Under the pieces are notes generated by a model that was not told the origin of the DNA, made no database searches, and worked only from the letters and a program-made list of their open reading frames with translations. This document shows, piece by piece, positions 23,330 to 30,314 of a stretch of DNA of 32,532 bases. The position numbers and the translations under genes were made by a program. This stretch comes from Deltaproteobacteria bacterium. Lineage in GTDB: Bacteria; Desulfobacterota; Binatia; Binatales; Binataceae. The stretch lies in assembly GCA_003135855.1 (NCBI GenBank), contig PNBD01000001.1:889-33420 (forward strand). Direction: 5' to 3'. Positions within the stretch are counted from its first letter, which is position 1; every line of letters starts with the position of its first letter.

Positions 23330-23740
23330 CTATCTCCGATTCAACGGCCGAAAATCCGAGAGCTTCCGCGACACATTTTGGCTTGGCTCGTCGCCGTCGG
23401 GTCTGGTCCGGAATAGCAGTTCGGTATTTCCCAGGACATTTATGTCCAACGACCGGATCAGCACGCTGCTGGAGATCGGCCCGACTACGTAAGGATCGCT
23501 TTGGAGTACTGATAGAACGTCGGTCAACGATTCAGCCTCGATCAGCATCAAACAACCCCGCTCTCCAAACGTGCCCTCCAACAGTAGTCGGCCCTGTTTA
23601 TTGAGCGACATGAGAAATTCATTTCTCTTGTCTCCGTATTTCGACCGCAGTTCTGCGAACTGGGCAATGTCGTTCAACAACACAGCGAATAGCAATTTCG
23701 TAATGTCCCCCGATCCGTCGCTACGCAACAGGCATGCCAC
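23330..23740 (-). CDS. YciI-like (YCII domain) protein
   Basis: A 136-residue protein with a YCII-type ferredoxin-like fold. Recognisable pieces are GRLLLEGTFGERGCLMLIEAESL and LQSDPYVVGPISSSVLIRSLD. The start is taken as GTG at 23740, because GGAG sits 4 bases upstream; a later TTG near residue 15 is possible, as most relatives begin just before the LLFAVLLND strand. The His expected in the first helix of many YCII proteins is not evident (the segment reads KRNEFLMSL), so catalysis is doubtful. It is the first gene of the long minus-strand operon, 15 bp before the CoxG-like pair. Role unknown. Confidence 0.7.
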   Translation of the reverse strand: MACLLRSDGSGDITKLLFAVLLNDIAQFAELRSKYGDKRNEFLMSLNKQGRLLLEGTFGERGCLMLIEAESLTDVLSVLQSDPYVVGPISSSVLIRSLDINVLGNTELLFRTRPDGDEPSQNVSRKLSDFRPLNRR

Positions 23741-24079
23741 GACGCTCCGATGAGAACCTCTTTATATTGGGCGCTACTACAACCAGGCCTTCCAAATTTT
23801 TTTCAGCGGGATTCAATCATTTACGAAATTTCGTGAGTAGTGACGAAGCTCCGTAGTTTTGATCCGTCGCTTGTGCGTCGCTCCTAATTGGTTTTTCGGC
23901 GAACGCGAGGCTTCGCATTAAGACCATCTCGTGGGCAATCGCTTTCCGTCCCGAGATACCGGAGCTCATGCATCGACCATCTGCGTTCATCCTTGGCACA
24001 TTCGATGCTGCTGGTTCGCGGATGCGTTCCTCTCCGCTGAGCGCCAAACCGATCAACCGGGTCGGTTCTACTGTTCGAG
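23741..24079. other. Intergenic region between divergent genes
   Basis: A stretch of 339 bp with no supported gene. It should hold the promoter of the long minus-strand operon. On the minus strand TATAAA (at 23761-23766) is a possible -10 box, but I see no well-spaced -35 box. A perfect 12-bp palindrome, ACGAAATTTCGT, lies at 23823-23834 and could be an operator. An 89-codon minus-strand open frame crosses the region from a TTG codon but lacks recognisable similarity and a clear ribosome-binding site. Confidence 0.4.
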
Positions 24080-24907
24080 ATGACAAGAGAAATTGAGCCG
24101 GATTGGACGGCGTTTAGTTTGAGGCGGCGAAACGAGCGCGGTGTCAGGCGCCGAACGGAAGGGATCTTTCAGACGGAATTTTTTCGCCGTGCTCTCCTTG
24201 CTCACTTCGTCGCCGCGATCGTCCTTGGATGCGTCGGATGTGCGGATGATCGCACGGGCCACGAACTATCGGCGGCGGTTGCGCGTGCTTCCTCACTTTC
24301 AGACAGGCCAACCAGTACACTCTCGGACGTCGAAACTGAGGCAGTGACGCCGCCAGAGATTCGGGTTGGCGATGTTTGGACCGACAGAGTTTTGGGCGTT
24401 AACAAGGAATTCAAAGTCGAGAGCGTCACCGATGACGGCAACTTCATCGTCGACGAATGGGGCAACAGGATAGTTACCGACAAGAACTGGAATCTTTTGA
24501 CCTATCGATCGGTCACCTTCGCCGATACGCCCCCTACCAATTGGAAAAAACCGCTGATTTGGTTCAAATTCCCGCTCGCACCCGGCAAGATCTGGGCGCA
24601 GAGCGCGCATTGGGAAACGCCTGCTCTGGATGTGGCGGGGACTGAAGAGGTTCGCGCCAAGGCAATTGGATGGGAACGAGTGACCGTGCCGGCCGGCACT
24701 TACAAGGCGCTCCGCGTAGAAATTCGAGATCGAATTATCGGGACGGGCGGGGTGTACGACCTGATCACGCTTACCTATTGGTACGTGCCGGACGTCAACC
24801 GCTTCGTCAAATACAGCTATCGCAGCGTTTACGAAGGAGCGGTCGACGCCGAGATGGTTTCCTATAAACCTGCGCCGCGCGAACAGCCCGCTGCGCCTCA
24901 ATCATGA
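24080..24907 (+). CDS. Putative lipoprotein of unknown function
   Basis: A 275-residue protein as drawn from the ATG at 24080. The hydrophobic segment at about 39-50 (LLAHFVAAIVLG) is followed by Cys51 in a usable lipobox (VLGC), so a membrane-anchored lipoprotein is likely. The first ~30 residues are charged and look untypical, so the true start may be a downstream TTG (about 24119) or another non-ATG codon. The mature region from about residue 95 reads as a beta-rich domain and includes VTVPAGTYKALRVE followed by TYWYVPDVNRFVKY. That pattern is common in DUF3108-like or uncharacterised periplasmic proteins. It is monocistronic, divergent from the long operon and convergent with the lipoprotein at 24952-25500. 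Function unknown. Confidence 0.6.
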   Translation: MTREIEPDWTAFSLRRRNERGVRRRTEGIFQTEFFRRALLAHFVAAIVLGCVGCADDRTGHELSAAVARASSLSDRPTSTLSDVETEAVTPPEIRVGDVWTDRVLGVNKEFKVESVTDDGNFIVDEWGNRIVTDKNWNLLTYRSVTFADTPPTNWKKPLIWFKFPLAPGKIWAQSAHWETPALDVAGTEEVRAKAIGWERVTVPAGTYKALRVEIRDRIIGTGGVYDLITLTYWYVPDVNRFVKYSYRSVYEGAVDAEMVSYKPAPREQPAAPQS

Positions 24908-24951
24908 CAAAACATGGGAATGAAAATGCGAACGCTGGCCGGCATCCGTGC

Positions 24952-25500
24952 TCAGTGGCTGGGCGCGCGGTCACCCTTTTCCTTTTCATAAACGATCGCA
25001 ATCGAATCTACGTAGTATCCGGGGTGTCCGAACTCGCCAACTTGAGGAGCGATCTCCGCCTTATGCCTCTGCGCCTGTGTCGCGTCTGTTTTCAATTCTT
25101 CAGCCTGAAGAGTCTCTGGCAGCCCGGCTTTCGCAATTGCCGGATTGGTTTGCGATTGGCTCTCGACTATCACCAGTGCGTCAGCGCCGGTCGCGCACCC
25201 TTGACGCCGCAACGCCTCCAAAACAGCGTCCTCCTGGTCGATGTCTCCCCAACCTTCGACGATCGCCACCCTTCGATGGTTGGTCAGAGGTTCCGTATGC
25301 AAGATAGGCATCGAGCAGTCCGGCGGTTTAGGCGCTCGATCAAAGATGGCGATTTGGGTGAACGAGGCTCGCGTAGGTTGATGCGACGCACAGCCGGCCG
25401 CGATCACACACGCGATCAGGAGCACGCTCGCGACCGCGAAGGCTCCGATCTTATGGGGAGTCCGGCCCGCGCCGCATGAACGGTCAGCATTGATGAACAC
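24952..25500 (-). CDS. Putative lipoprotein of unknown function
   Basis: A 182-residue protein read from GTG at 25500, chosen because a good GGAGAG Shine-Dalgarno sits 5 bases upstream; an ATG 11 codons earlier lacks such a site. The hydrophobic stretch AFAVASVLLIACVIAAGC ends in Cys37, a plausible lipidation site. The mature part contains a short alpha/beta region (HRRVAIVEGWGDIDQEDAVLEAL, CATGADALVIVES), then a charged stretch with possible coiled-coil character, and SIAIVYEK at the C-terminus. No catalytic motif is seen. It converges with the preceding lipoprotein gene and is divergent from the CoA-transferase gene across 177 bp. Confidence 0.6.
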   Translation of the reverse strand: MFINADRSCGAGRTPHKIGAFAVASVLLIACVIAAGCASHQPTRASFTQIAIFDRAPKPPDCSMPILHTEPLTNHRRVAIVEGWGDIDQEDAVLEALRRQGCATGADALVIVESQSQTNPAIAKAGLPETLQAEELKTDATQAQRHKAEIAPQVGEFGHPGYYVDSIAIVYEKEKGDRAPSH

Positions 25501-25505
25501 GACAT

Positions 25506-25511
25506 CTCTCC
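25506..25511 (-). promoter_or_regulatory. Ribosome-binding site that decides a GTG start
   Basis: On the minus strand GGAGAG is followed by five bases and GTG at 25500. This favours the GTG over the ATG codons further upstream as the start of the lipoprotein gene, and removes an implausibly long N-terminus before the signal sequence. Confidence 0.5.
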
Positions 25512-25677
25512 AAAACAGTTGTGTCATGAACACTCGTTATATTGCCCGAACACTTACTCCATGCTCAATAACGCTTCGTATCTCGAAGTCCTGCGGGAGT
25601 TTGCGGCATCTAAACGCTAGCTGCAATCGATCAATTGCGCACTTCGGCCAGTTCGGTGCTCAATTCGAGGCATTCGT

Positions 25678-26901
25678 ATGACCGGTCCATTGGATCACGT
25701 TCGCGTTCTGGAGCTTTCGCGAATTCTTGCCGGGCCATGGGCTGCGCAGACGCTAGCTGACCTTGGCGCGACGGTTATCAAGGTGGAAAAACCGGGGGTC
25801 GGCGATGATACCCGGACTTTCGGTCCTCCCTTCCTTACCACATCAGACGGACGCCAGACCGGCGAGTCGGCATACTTCATGTCGACCAACCGCGGCAAAC
25901 GCTCCGTCACGATCGATTTTGTTCAACCTGAAGGCCAGCGCCTGGTAACACAACTTGCCGCGGCCAGCGACATTGTGATCGAAAATTTCAAGGTCGGAGG
26001 TCTGGCCAAATTCAACCTCGACTTTGCTTCGCTCAAGTCCGGGAATCCCGGCCTGATCTATTGTTCGATTACCGGCTTCGGCCAAACCGGACCCCATCGC
26101 GACAAGCCGGGCTACGACTTCATGATCCAGGGCACGGGCGGCTTGATGAGTATCACGGGCGAGCCCGACGAACATCCCGGCGGCAGCCCTATAAAGGTCG
26201 GCGTTGCGGTAGCCGATATTTTCACCGGCCTGTACGCCACCATCGCGATTCTCGGCGCATTGGCTAGTCGCGATCGCACTGGCCGCGGGCAGCATATCGA
26301 TATTTCGCTGCTCGACTCGCAAGTATCGATTCTCGCAAATCAGGCGATGAACTACCTCGTGAGCGGGCAAGTGCCTGAGCGCATGGGAAATGCTCATCCG
26401 AACATCGTTCCCTACCAGGTGTTCGCGACTAGCGACGGCCACGTCATACTCGCCGTCGGAAACCAAAATCAGTTCGTTCGCTTCTGCGAAGTAGCGGGAC
26501 GTCACGACCTGGTCAGTGACGAGCGGTTCGCAAGCAATCCGTCGCGAGTCGATCATCGCGGCGAATTGATCGCAGTTCTGAATCAGATCTTCCGGACTCG
26601 CACCAGCCGCTACTGGATCGAAACGCTCGAAAACGCCAGCGTCCCGTGCGGACCAATCAACACGATTGCGGACGTATTCGCCGATCCTCAGGTGCAAGCG
26701 CGCGGGATGCGCCTGGAGTTGCATCATCCCATACTCGGCGCGGTGCCGTCGGTCGCAAGTCCGATCAAGTACTCGGAAACGCAAATTTCATACGTTCGAG
26801 CCGCGCCCATGCTCGGCGAGCATACCGATGAAGTTCTTCGGGATCTTCTCGGAGTGACGCTCGAGGAGATTGCCCGGATGCGTAAGCGCGGCATTATCTA
26901 A
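25678..26901 (+). CDS. CaiB/BaiF-family CoA-transferase (class III)
   Basis: A 407-residue class III CoA-transferase. It opens with VRVLELSRILAGPWAAQTLADLGATVIKVE, the family's N-terminal Rossmann half. The catalytic Asp is expected at Asp147 in PGYDFMIQGTGG, and GQHIDISLLDSQ and YQVFATSDGHVILAVGNQ are further family landmarks. These enzymes move CoA between carboxylic acids (formyl-, succinyl-, carnitine-, bile-acid-type). The substrate cannot be told from sequence. It stands alone on the plus strand, with GAGG placed 8 bases before the ATG, and converges with the VOC gene with a 54-bp gap. It could activate a carboxylic acid released by the neighbouring degradation operon, but no co-transcription supports that. 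Confidence 0.92.
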   Translation: MTGPLDHVRVLELSRILAGPWAAQTLADLGATVIKVEKPGVGDDTRTFGPPFLTTSDGRQTGESAYFMSTNRGKRSVTIDFVQPEGQRLVTQLAAASDIVIENFKVGGLAKFNLDFASLKSGNPGLIYCSITGFGQTGPHRDKPGYDFMIQGTGGLMSITGEPDEHPGGSPIKVGVAVADIFTGLYATIAILGALASRDRTGRGQHIDISLLDSQVSILANQAMNYLVSGQVPERMGNAHPNIVPYQVFATSDGHVILAVGNQNQFVRFCEVAGRHDLVSDERFASNPSRVDHRGELIAVLNQIFRTRTSRYWIETLENASVPCGPINTIADVFADPQVQARGMRLELHHPILGAVPSVASPIKYSETQISYVRAAPMLGEHTDEVLRDLLGVTLEEIARMRKRGII

Positions 26902-26955
26902 CAAGACGCTTGTTCCAGATTCCAACGTCCGGCGAGCCGCGACTGACGAATTGAG

Positions 26956-27378
26956 TCAGCGTGATTGGAGCGTCCAAACGTGGCCGAAGGGATCGGTTAA
27001 CCGGGCGCGTTTTCCGCCTTGCCCCTTTCCTTTGGTCGCCATCAGCGGTGTCGCTCCCGCGGCGATCGCACTGTTGAAGCGCGAATCAACATCGTCGACC
27101 TCGAGGCAGATGTGCAGCGAGGAACCGCCGAGCGATTGCGGACTACGCACGCCTTTCATCTCGGGAGCTTCGGGGGATTCGTCGGCAATCAAAATCGACG
27201 AATTGCCGATCCGAATTTCCGCGTGTCCGATTCGTCCATCTGGTTCAGCTGAGCGCGAGACCTCCTGCGCTCCAAATGCTGTTTTGTAGAATTCGATCGC
27301 CTTGGAGGCATTCTTGATGCACAAGTATGGCCGTACGGTTTGGTGCGCGCTCGCGCCCGGATGAGTTTCGTCTGTCAT
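26956..27378 (-). CDS. VOC (glyoxalase/bleomycin-resistance-like) family protein
   Basis: A 140-residue single-domain VOC protein from the ATG at 27378 (MTDETHPG), which has GAGGAC 7 bases upstream; the frame is open 24 codons further without support. It shows the two beta-alpha-beta-beta-beta modules: TVRPYLCIKNASKAIEFYKTAF and, later, LHICLEVDDVDSRFNSAIAAGATP, ending in LTDPFGHVWTLQ. The closest type is the PhnB-like VOC group. Metal-ligand positions are only partly matched (His in GHAEI and LHICLEV), so catalytic versus binding function is open. It lies 87 bp downstream of a small Cys-rich gene on the same strand. Confidence 0.85.
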   Translation of the reverse strand: MTDETHPGASAHQTVRPYLCIKNASKAIEFYKTAFGAQEVSRSAEPDGRIGHAEIRIGNSSILIADESPEAPEMKGVRSPQSLGGSSLHICLEVDDVDSRFNSAIAAGATPLMATKGKGQGGKRARLTDPFGHVWTLQSR

Positions 27379-27465
27379 CGGTTTGTCCTCGAGTTTCGAC
27401 CCGTTTCCGCTTAATTCGGCTGGCACACCTGACGAAAACGTCGGCCTCAATCTGCCGCCAACGAA

Positions 27466-27777
27466 TCAATCGAAAATCGGGCAGAAGGGTTGGAATTGGT
27501 TCTTGACTATCGTTTCCAGTTCGTCTTCAGAACAACTGCACTCGGCAAAGCGTCCGTCCCGGTCGATGTCCCACGCCATCTCAATCAAGCAATTCTCGCA
27601 GCGATGCTCCACATGCAGTACCGCCATTTCGATTTTGGCGCGGCGCATCCAGTGCGCGACTCCGTTTGAGTCGCGGGGAGAAAAAAGGCGTCGACATATC
27701 GCGCATCGCAACTCTCTGTTCGATGCATTGGTCAATTCGCTCAGAGTGTGATCGAGATTGGCGATCCTTTGGGTCAT
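27466..27777 (-). CDS. Small cysteine-rich (probable zinc-binding) protein, unknown
   Basis: A 103-residue protein with paired cysteines: CAIC at 25-28, CENC at 60-63 and CSC at 80-82, plus Cys99. The two CxxC knuckles about 31 residues apart are what a zinc ribbon would need. GAGGAAG lies 4 bases before the ATG at 27777, a strong reason to treat it as a real gene. The rest is charged and I recognise no family. It precedes the VOC gene on the same strand and may be co-transcribed. A DNA- or protein-binding role is only a guess. Confidence 0.55.
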   Translation of the reverse strand: MTQRIANLDHTLSELTNASNRELRCAICRRLFSPRDSNGVAHWMRRAKIEMAVLHVEHRCENCLIEMAWDIDRDGRFAECSCSEDELETIVKNQFQPFCPIFD

Positions 27778-28261
27778 GCTGCTTCCTCAAAGTCGGGCAG
27801 TGAACCGTCATTACGCGACAGCTTATTAACAATCTTGTCCGCGATCAAATCGAGCGGCGAGCGGAGCCGATGTAGCCTCCGGCGGCCGCTTGGACGAAAG
27901 ATTGCTCAGGTTGCTCAGAGCGACACACTGGCGCCGCGCAATGAATGCGGCGACTAATTCGAATGATTGCTCGGCTTGCGACTTCAAGTTTGCTGATCGG
28001 GATTCAAGCCTCGCCCCGAAACGAGAGGTCAGCAACGCCCCCTTGCAAACAGAACCCGTGTGCGACGCAAATTTCGCAAACACAAACCCATTGATCGCGG
28101 ATCACCGAACGGTCGTTTTTGTCGGATGGATGCCAACCGCCGAGTGTTGACAGTCCGCCAAAGAGGCGGGTTTTTGGGCGGGCGCGAAAAGAAGTAGAAG
28201 CACAGCCGCACGGCGCAGGAATGCCTGGCGTTCGCGCTGTGCTTCACCGCATGCGTGCCAA
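27778..28261. other. Gene-poor stretch at left edge of a decayed region
   Basis: 484 bp in which I see no supported gene; the short open frames lack ribosome-binding sites and recognisable domains. The only structured element is a terminator-like hairpin at 28155-28175. The stretch leads into the remnants of defence-type genes to the right. Confidence 0.4.
28155..28175 (+). terminator. Rho-independent terminator-like hairpin
   Basis: CCGCC, loop AAAGA, GGCGG, then G and five T residues. This is a short GC-rich stem with a U-tract on the plus strand. No intact plus-strand gene ends just upstream, so it may be a leftover from the rearranged region or may simply insulate it. Confidence 0.4.
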
Positions 28262-28582
28262 CCTGCGAACGAGTTCGTGTTCGCGGTCGTTGGTCACGTC
28301 GGATCCGGTACCAGCTACGTTGCAAATGCGCTCGCGGACCTTCTGCAGGAGAAGGGCAGCGGAGGCTTCGATACGGAGGTGTTAAAGGCGCGGGACGTTA
28401 TCCTCGAGTGGGCGCAGAACGCTAGCGAAGCCTTACCGACCACCGAAAACGACGACCTCAATACGGTGCGCGCCCTTCAGGATTTAGGCGACAAGATGCG
28501 ATCCATTGCTGACTGCTCAGCGGTCGCGAAGGAACTCATCCTGAAGATTCGGAAGTCCTGCGCTGGTAACAGGGAAACCTGA
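28262..28582 (+). pseudogene. N-terminal remnant of an anti-phage dCTP-deaminase-like (DcdV/AvcD) protein
   Basis: From GTG at 28277 the frame gives 101 residues, and the reading frame is meaningful from about 28262 (NEFVFAVVG). It holds a P-loop-like VVGHVGSGTS, a kinase-like helix VANALADLLQEKG, and RALQDLGDKMRS. That combination resembles the N-terminal P-loop half of anti-phage cytidine/dCTP deaminases (AvcD/DcdV type), which normally run to about 500 residues. The zinc-binding deaminase half (HAE and PCxxC motifs) is absent: a stop follows at 28580-28582 and I do not find it downstream. There is no convincing start codon or ribosome-binding site. I read this as a truncated, inactive gene; the family match is from memory of motifs and should be treated as probable. 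Confidence 0.5.
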
Positions 28583-28624
28583 ATAGCGCAATAGTGGCAC
28601 GGGAAAGTCGTTACGAATAAACGA

Positions 28625-28846
28625 GTGCCTACCGAGGGCCGGGCTTCGACGCTACACCTCTCGACCAATACGGCTTTGCAAGCCGAAGAATACCTGCCGA
28701 GTCGTTTGAGAAAGCGAGGACACGGAGGGTTATCGGAACGATCACCCGTGACAGACAGGAGGGCATCAAGCGGGACAATCAACGTGCTGGAAATGTTCCG
28801 CCGCACGGTCAGAACCAGAACCGGCGTAGACCACCGGAACGCGTAG
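28625..28846 (+). pseudogene. Short open frame, possible gene debris
   Basis: A 73-codon frame from a GTG, rich in Arg, Ser and Thr, with no recognisable domain. Its TAG stop overlaps the GTG start of the next gene by one base (TAGTG), an arrangement seen in coupled genes, which is the only reason to list it. An alternative frame over the same bases (28621-28845) is open and continuous with the metallophosphoesterase frame. Most likely it is eroded coding sequence between the two defence-type remnants. Confidence 0.2.
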
Positions 28847-29397
28847 TGAGCTTCCTCGATTTAGACGATCGCAGGACTTGGCTTACGCCGCTCAAGCACG
28901 TTCCTGATATCGTGCTAATCCATCTTTCTGACATTCACTTCAGGTCTTCACAGCAAGGAGTCCCGGACCGGAATAAGGACCTTCGAAACGAGATCCGCAT
29001 CGACCTCAGCAGGCAGATGACCCACTTGCACCGGTACGATTGTATACTTGTAACCGGCGATATTGCGTTCGCTGGCCGGCAAGATGAGTTCGAGACTGCC
29101 CGAAAGTGGATCGAAAGTCTCTGCGAAGATCTGAAGGTCGACATCGGCAGCGTTTTAGTCACTCCGGGAAACCACGACGTGGACCGAAACGTAGCCGGTC
29201 GCGACGAGATATTGGATATTCGATCGAAGATTCGTGCGAAACAGGGTGAGGAACTTCAGGAAATCCTTACGCGACACATCGCAGAGCCGAACGACCGGCT
29301 TTTCGAGTCTATCGAAGTATTTTCCCTGATGATCAGGGAATTTGAGCGCAGAGAGCAGTTCGAATCGCGTCAGAACTCCTCACGCCGTTCCGAGTGA
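28846..29397 (+). pseudogene. Truncated calcineurin-like metallophosphoesterase
   Basis: 183 residues from GTG at 28846. The first three metallophosphoesterase motifs are intact: HLSDIHF (about 26-32), VTGDIAF (about 69-75) and VTPGNHDVDR (about 103-112). The later histidine motifs (GH and GHxH) that complete the binuclear metal site are missing, because the frame ends after a charged stretch (FERREQFESRQNSSRRSE). Full-length relatives are at least 250 residues and in defence-associated forms carry large C-terminal extensions. The protein is therefore probably a non-functional N-terminal fragment. It follows the deaminase-like remnant and converges with the hydrogenase-like operon. Confidence 0.6.
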
Positions 29398-29490
29398 GAG
29401 TGACGCCTCGAACCATCTCCTCGGAACCAGCCGTTGCTGACAGATCAAGCGTGCGGAACTTAACCCGTCGAGCCACGGCTCAAATTTCCG

Positions 29491-29512
29491 ACTCAGATGA
29501 ACTCAGATGAAC
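29491..29512. repeat. Two tandem copies of a 10-bp unit
   Basis: ACTCAGATGA occurs twice back to back, followed by AC, so the run is 2.2 units long. It lies in the 132-bp gap between the convergent phosphoesterase fragment and the hydrogenase-like operon. It may be a slippage product; no function is suggested. Confidence 0.6.
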
Positions 29513-29529
29513 TTTCTTGGTAGGGACAG

Positions 29530-30297
29530 CTATTTAGGCTTTTCGATTTTGCCAATTAGACGCAGAAGTCCGTCGAGAATAGTAAGGGGGTGCGGCGGGC
29601 AGCCAGGGATATAGAGGTCGATCGGAACGATACCCTCAGCGCCGTTGTGGACCTCGGGATGATCGCGGAACGGACCGCCTGATATCGCACAAGCACCCAC
29701 CGCTATTACGATGTTGGGCTCCGGGATTGCCGAATAAGTCTTTTCGAGAGCCAAGCGCATATTCTGAGTGATGGCACCAGTAATCAGAAGTCCATCGGCA
29801 TGGCGCGGAGAAGCCACAAACTGAATACCGAACCTGTCGAGATCGTACACTACGGTATTCAGGACATTGACGTCTGCCTCGCATCCGTTGCATCCACCGG
29901 CGCTGACCTGTCGGAGCTTTAGAGAGCGTCCAAGGATCCGGTGGGTCTGATCAGCAAGACGCGCCGCTAGTCTTAGCGCTTCTCCTTCGGTCAGGACCAA
30001 ATCATTCCGGTTGCTGGTCGCGAGTTGATATTGCGACGTGAAACGGATCGCTCCTTCGGGACATGCGTTAGAACATTCAGGGCAAAACAGACAACGACCA
30101 AGATCGATTTGCAAACCCCCTTCGCCGTTAATTGCATCGGTAGGGCAAGCATCCATGCATTCCGTACAACCTGACGGGCATCGCGACTGATCAAGTGTCG
30201 GCAAGCCCCGGAATCGCTCCGGCAAAACCGCTTCAGTCTTGAGAAATGGCAAAGTGCGTTTGCCTTGACGGAACCGAGTGAGAAATAAACTGGGCAC
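29530..30297 (-). CDS. Fused ferredoxin / NuoB-like small subunit of a group-4-hydrogenase-like complex
   Basis: A 255-residue protein that joins two modules usually encoded separately (HyfH- and HyfI-like). Residues 40-51 and 69-79 carry two [4Fe-4S] ferredoxin motifs; the second is a canonical CxxCxxCxxxCP, while the first has one extra residue (Cys40-x3-Cys44). Residues 130-250 form the NuoB/hydrogenase small-subunit domain with Cys136, Cys139 (GCNGC), Cys203 (GACAISGG) and Cys233 (PGCPPHP) for the proximal cluster. The CxxC spacing is hydrogenase-like, unlike the adjacent Cys pair of complex I. It starts at GTG 30297 with AAGAGG 7 bases upstream, 17 bp after the large-subunit stop, and sits on the cytoplasmic face of the complex. 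Confidence 0.87.
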   Translation of the reverse strand: MPSLFLTRFRQGKRTLPFLKTEAVLPERFRGLPTLDQSRCPSGCTECMDACPTDAINGEGGLQIDLGRCLFCPECSNACPEGAIRFTSQYQLATSNRNDLVLTEGEALRLAARLADQTHRILGRSLKLRQVSAGGCNGCEADVNVLNTVVYDLDRFGIQFVASPRHADGLLITGAITQNMRLALEKTYSAIPEPNIVIAVGACAISGGPFRDHPEVHNGAEGIVPIDLYIPGCPPHPLTILDGLLRLIGKIEKPK

Positions 30298-30314
30298 CGA
30301 TTATCCTCTTATCC

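Larger units (their letters stand above)
1..23740 (-). other. 21-gene molybdenum-hydroxylase superoperon
   Basis: All 21 genes from the YciI-like gene (start 23740) to the nitrilase-family gene at the left edge lie on the minus strand. The gaps between neighbours are 6 to 86 bp, and stop/start overlaps of 4 bases occur at 18236-18239 and 11004-11007. No opposing gene and no convincing terminator hairpin interrupts the run. Co-transcription is inferred from spacing; internal promoters, most plausibly in the 86-bp gap before the barrel gene or the 71-bp gap before moxR, cannot be excluded. Confidence 0.75.

Noticed and set aside
23817-24086. 89-codon minus-strand frame upstream of the YciI-like gene
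   Set aside because: It starts from TTG without a ribosome-binding site, shows no recognisable sequence and overlaps the start of the divergent lipoprotein gene. It could be real, but I cannot support it.
25843-26784. 313-codon open frame on the minus strand
   Set aside because: It is entirely antisense to the CoA-transferase gene, whose family motifs are complete. The minus-strand translation shows no domain.
26942-26959. Small hairpin CTGAC / GTCAG between the CoA-transferase and VOC genes
   Set aside because: Only a 5-bp stem with a 7-base loop and no T-run on either strand, and it overlaps the end of the VOC gene; not convincing as a terminator.
27826-28083. 85-codon minus-strand frame
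   Set aside because: GTG start without a Shine-Dalgarno, no domain and atypical composition; more likely random open sequence in the gene-poor stretch.
28155-28175. CRISPR or attachment-site element at the hairpin
   Set aside because: The motif occurs once, with no spaced repeats, and no integrase or tRNA gene is nearby.
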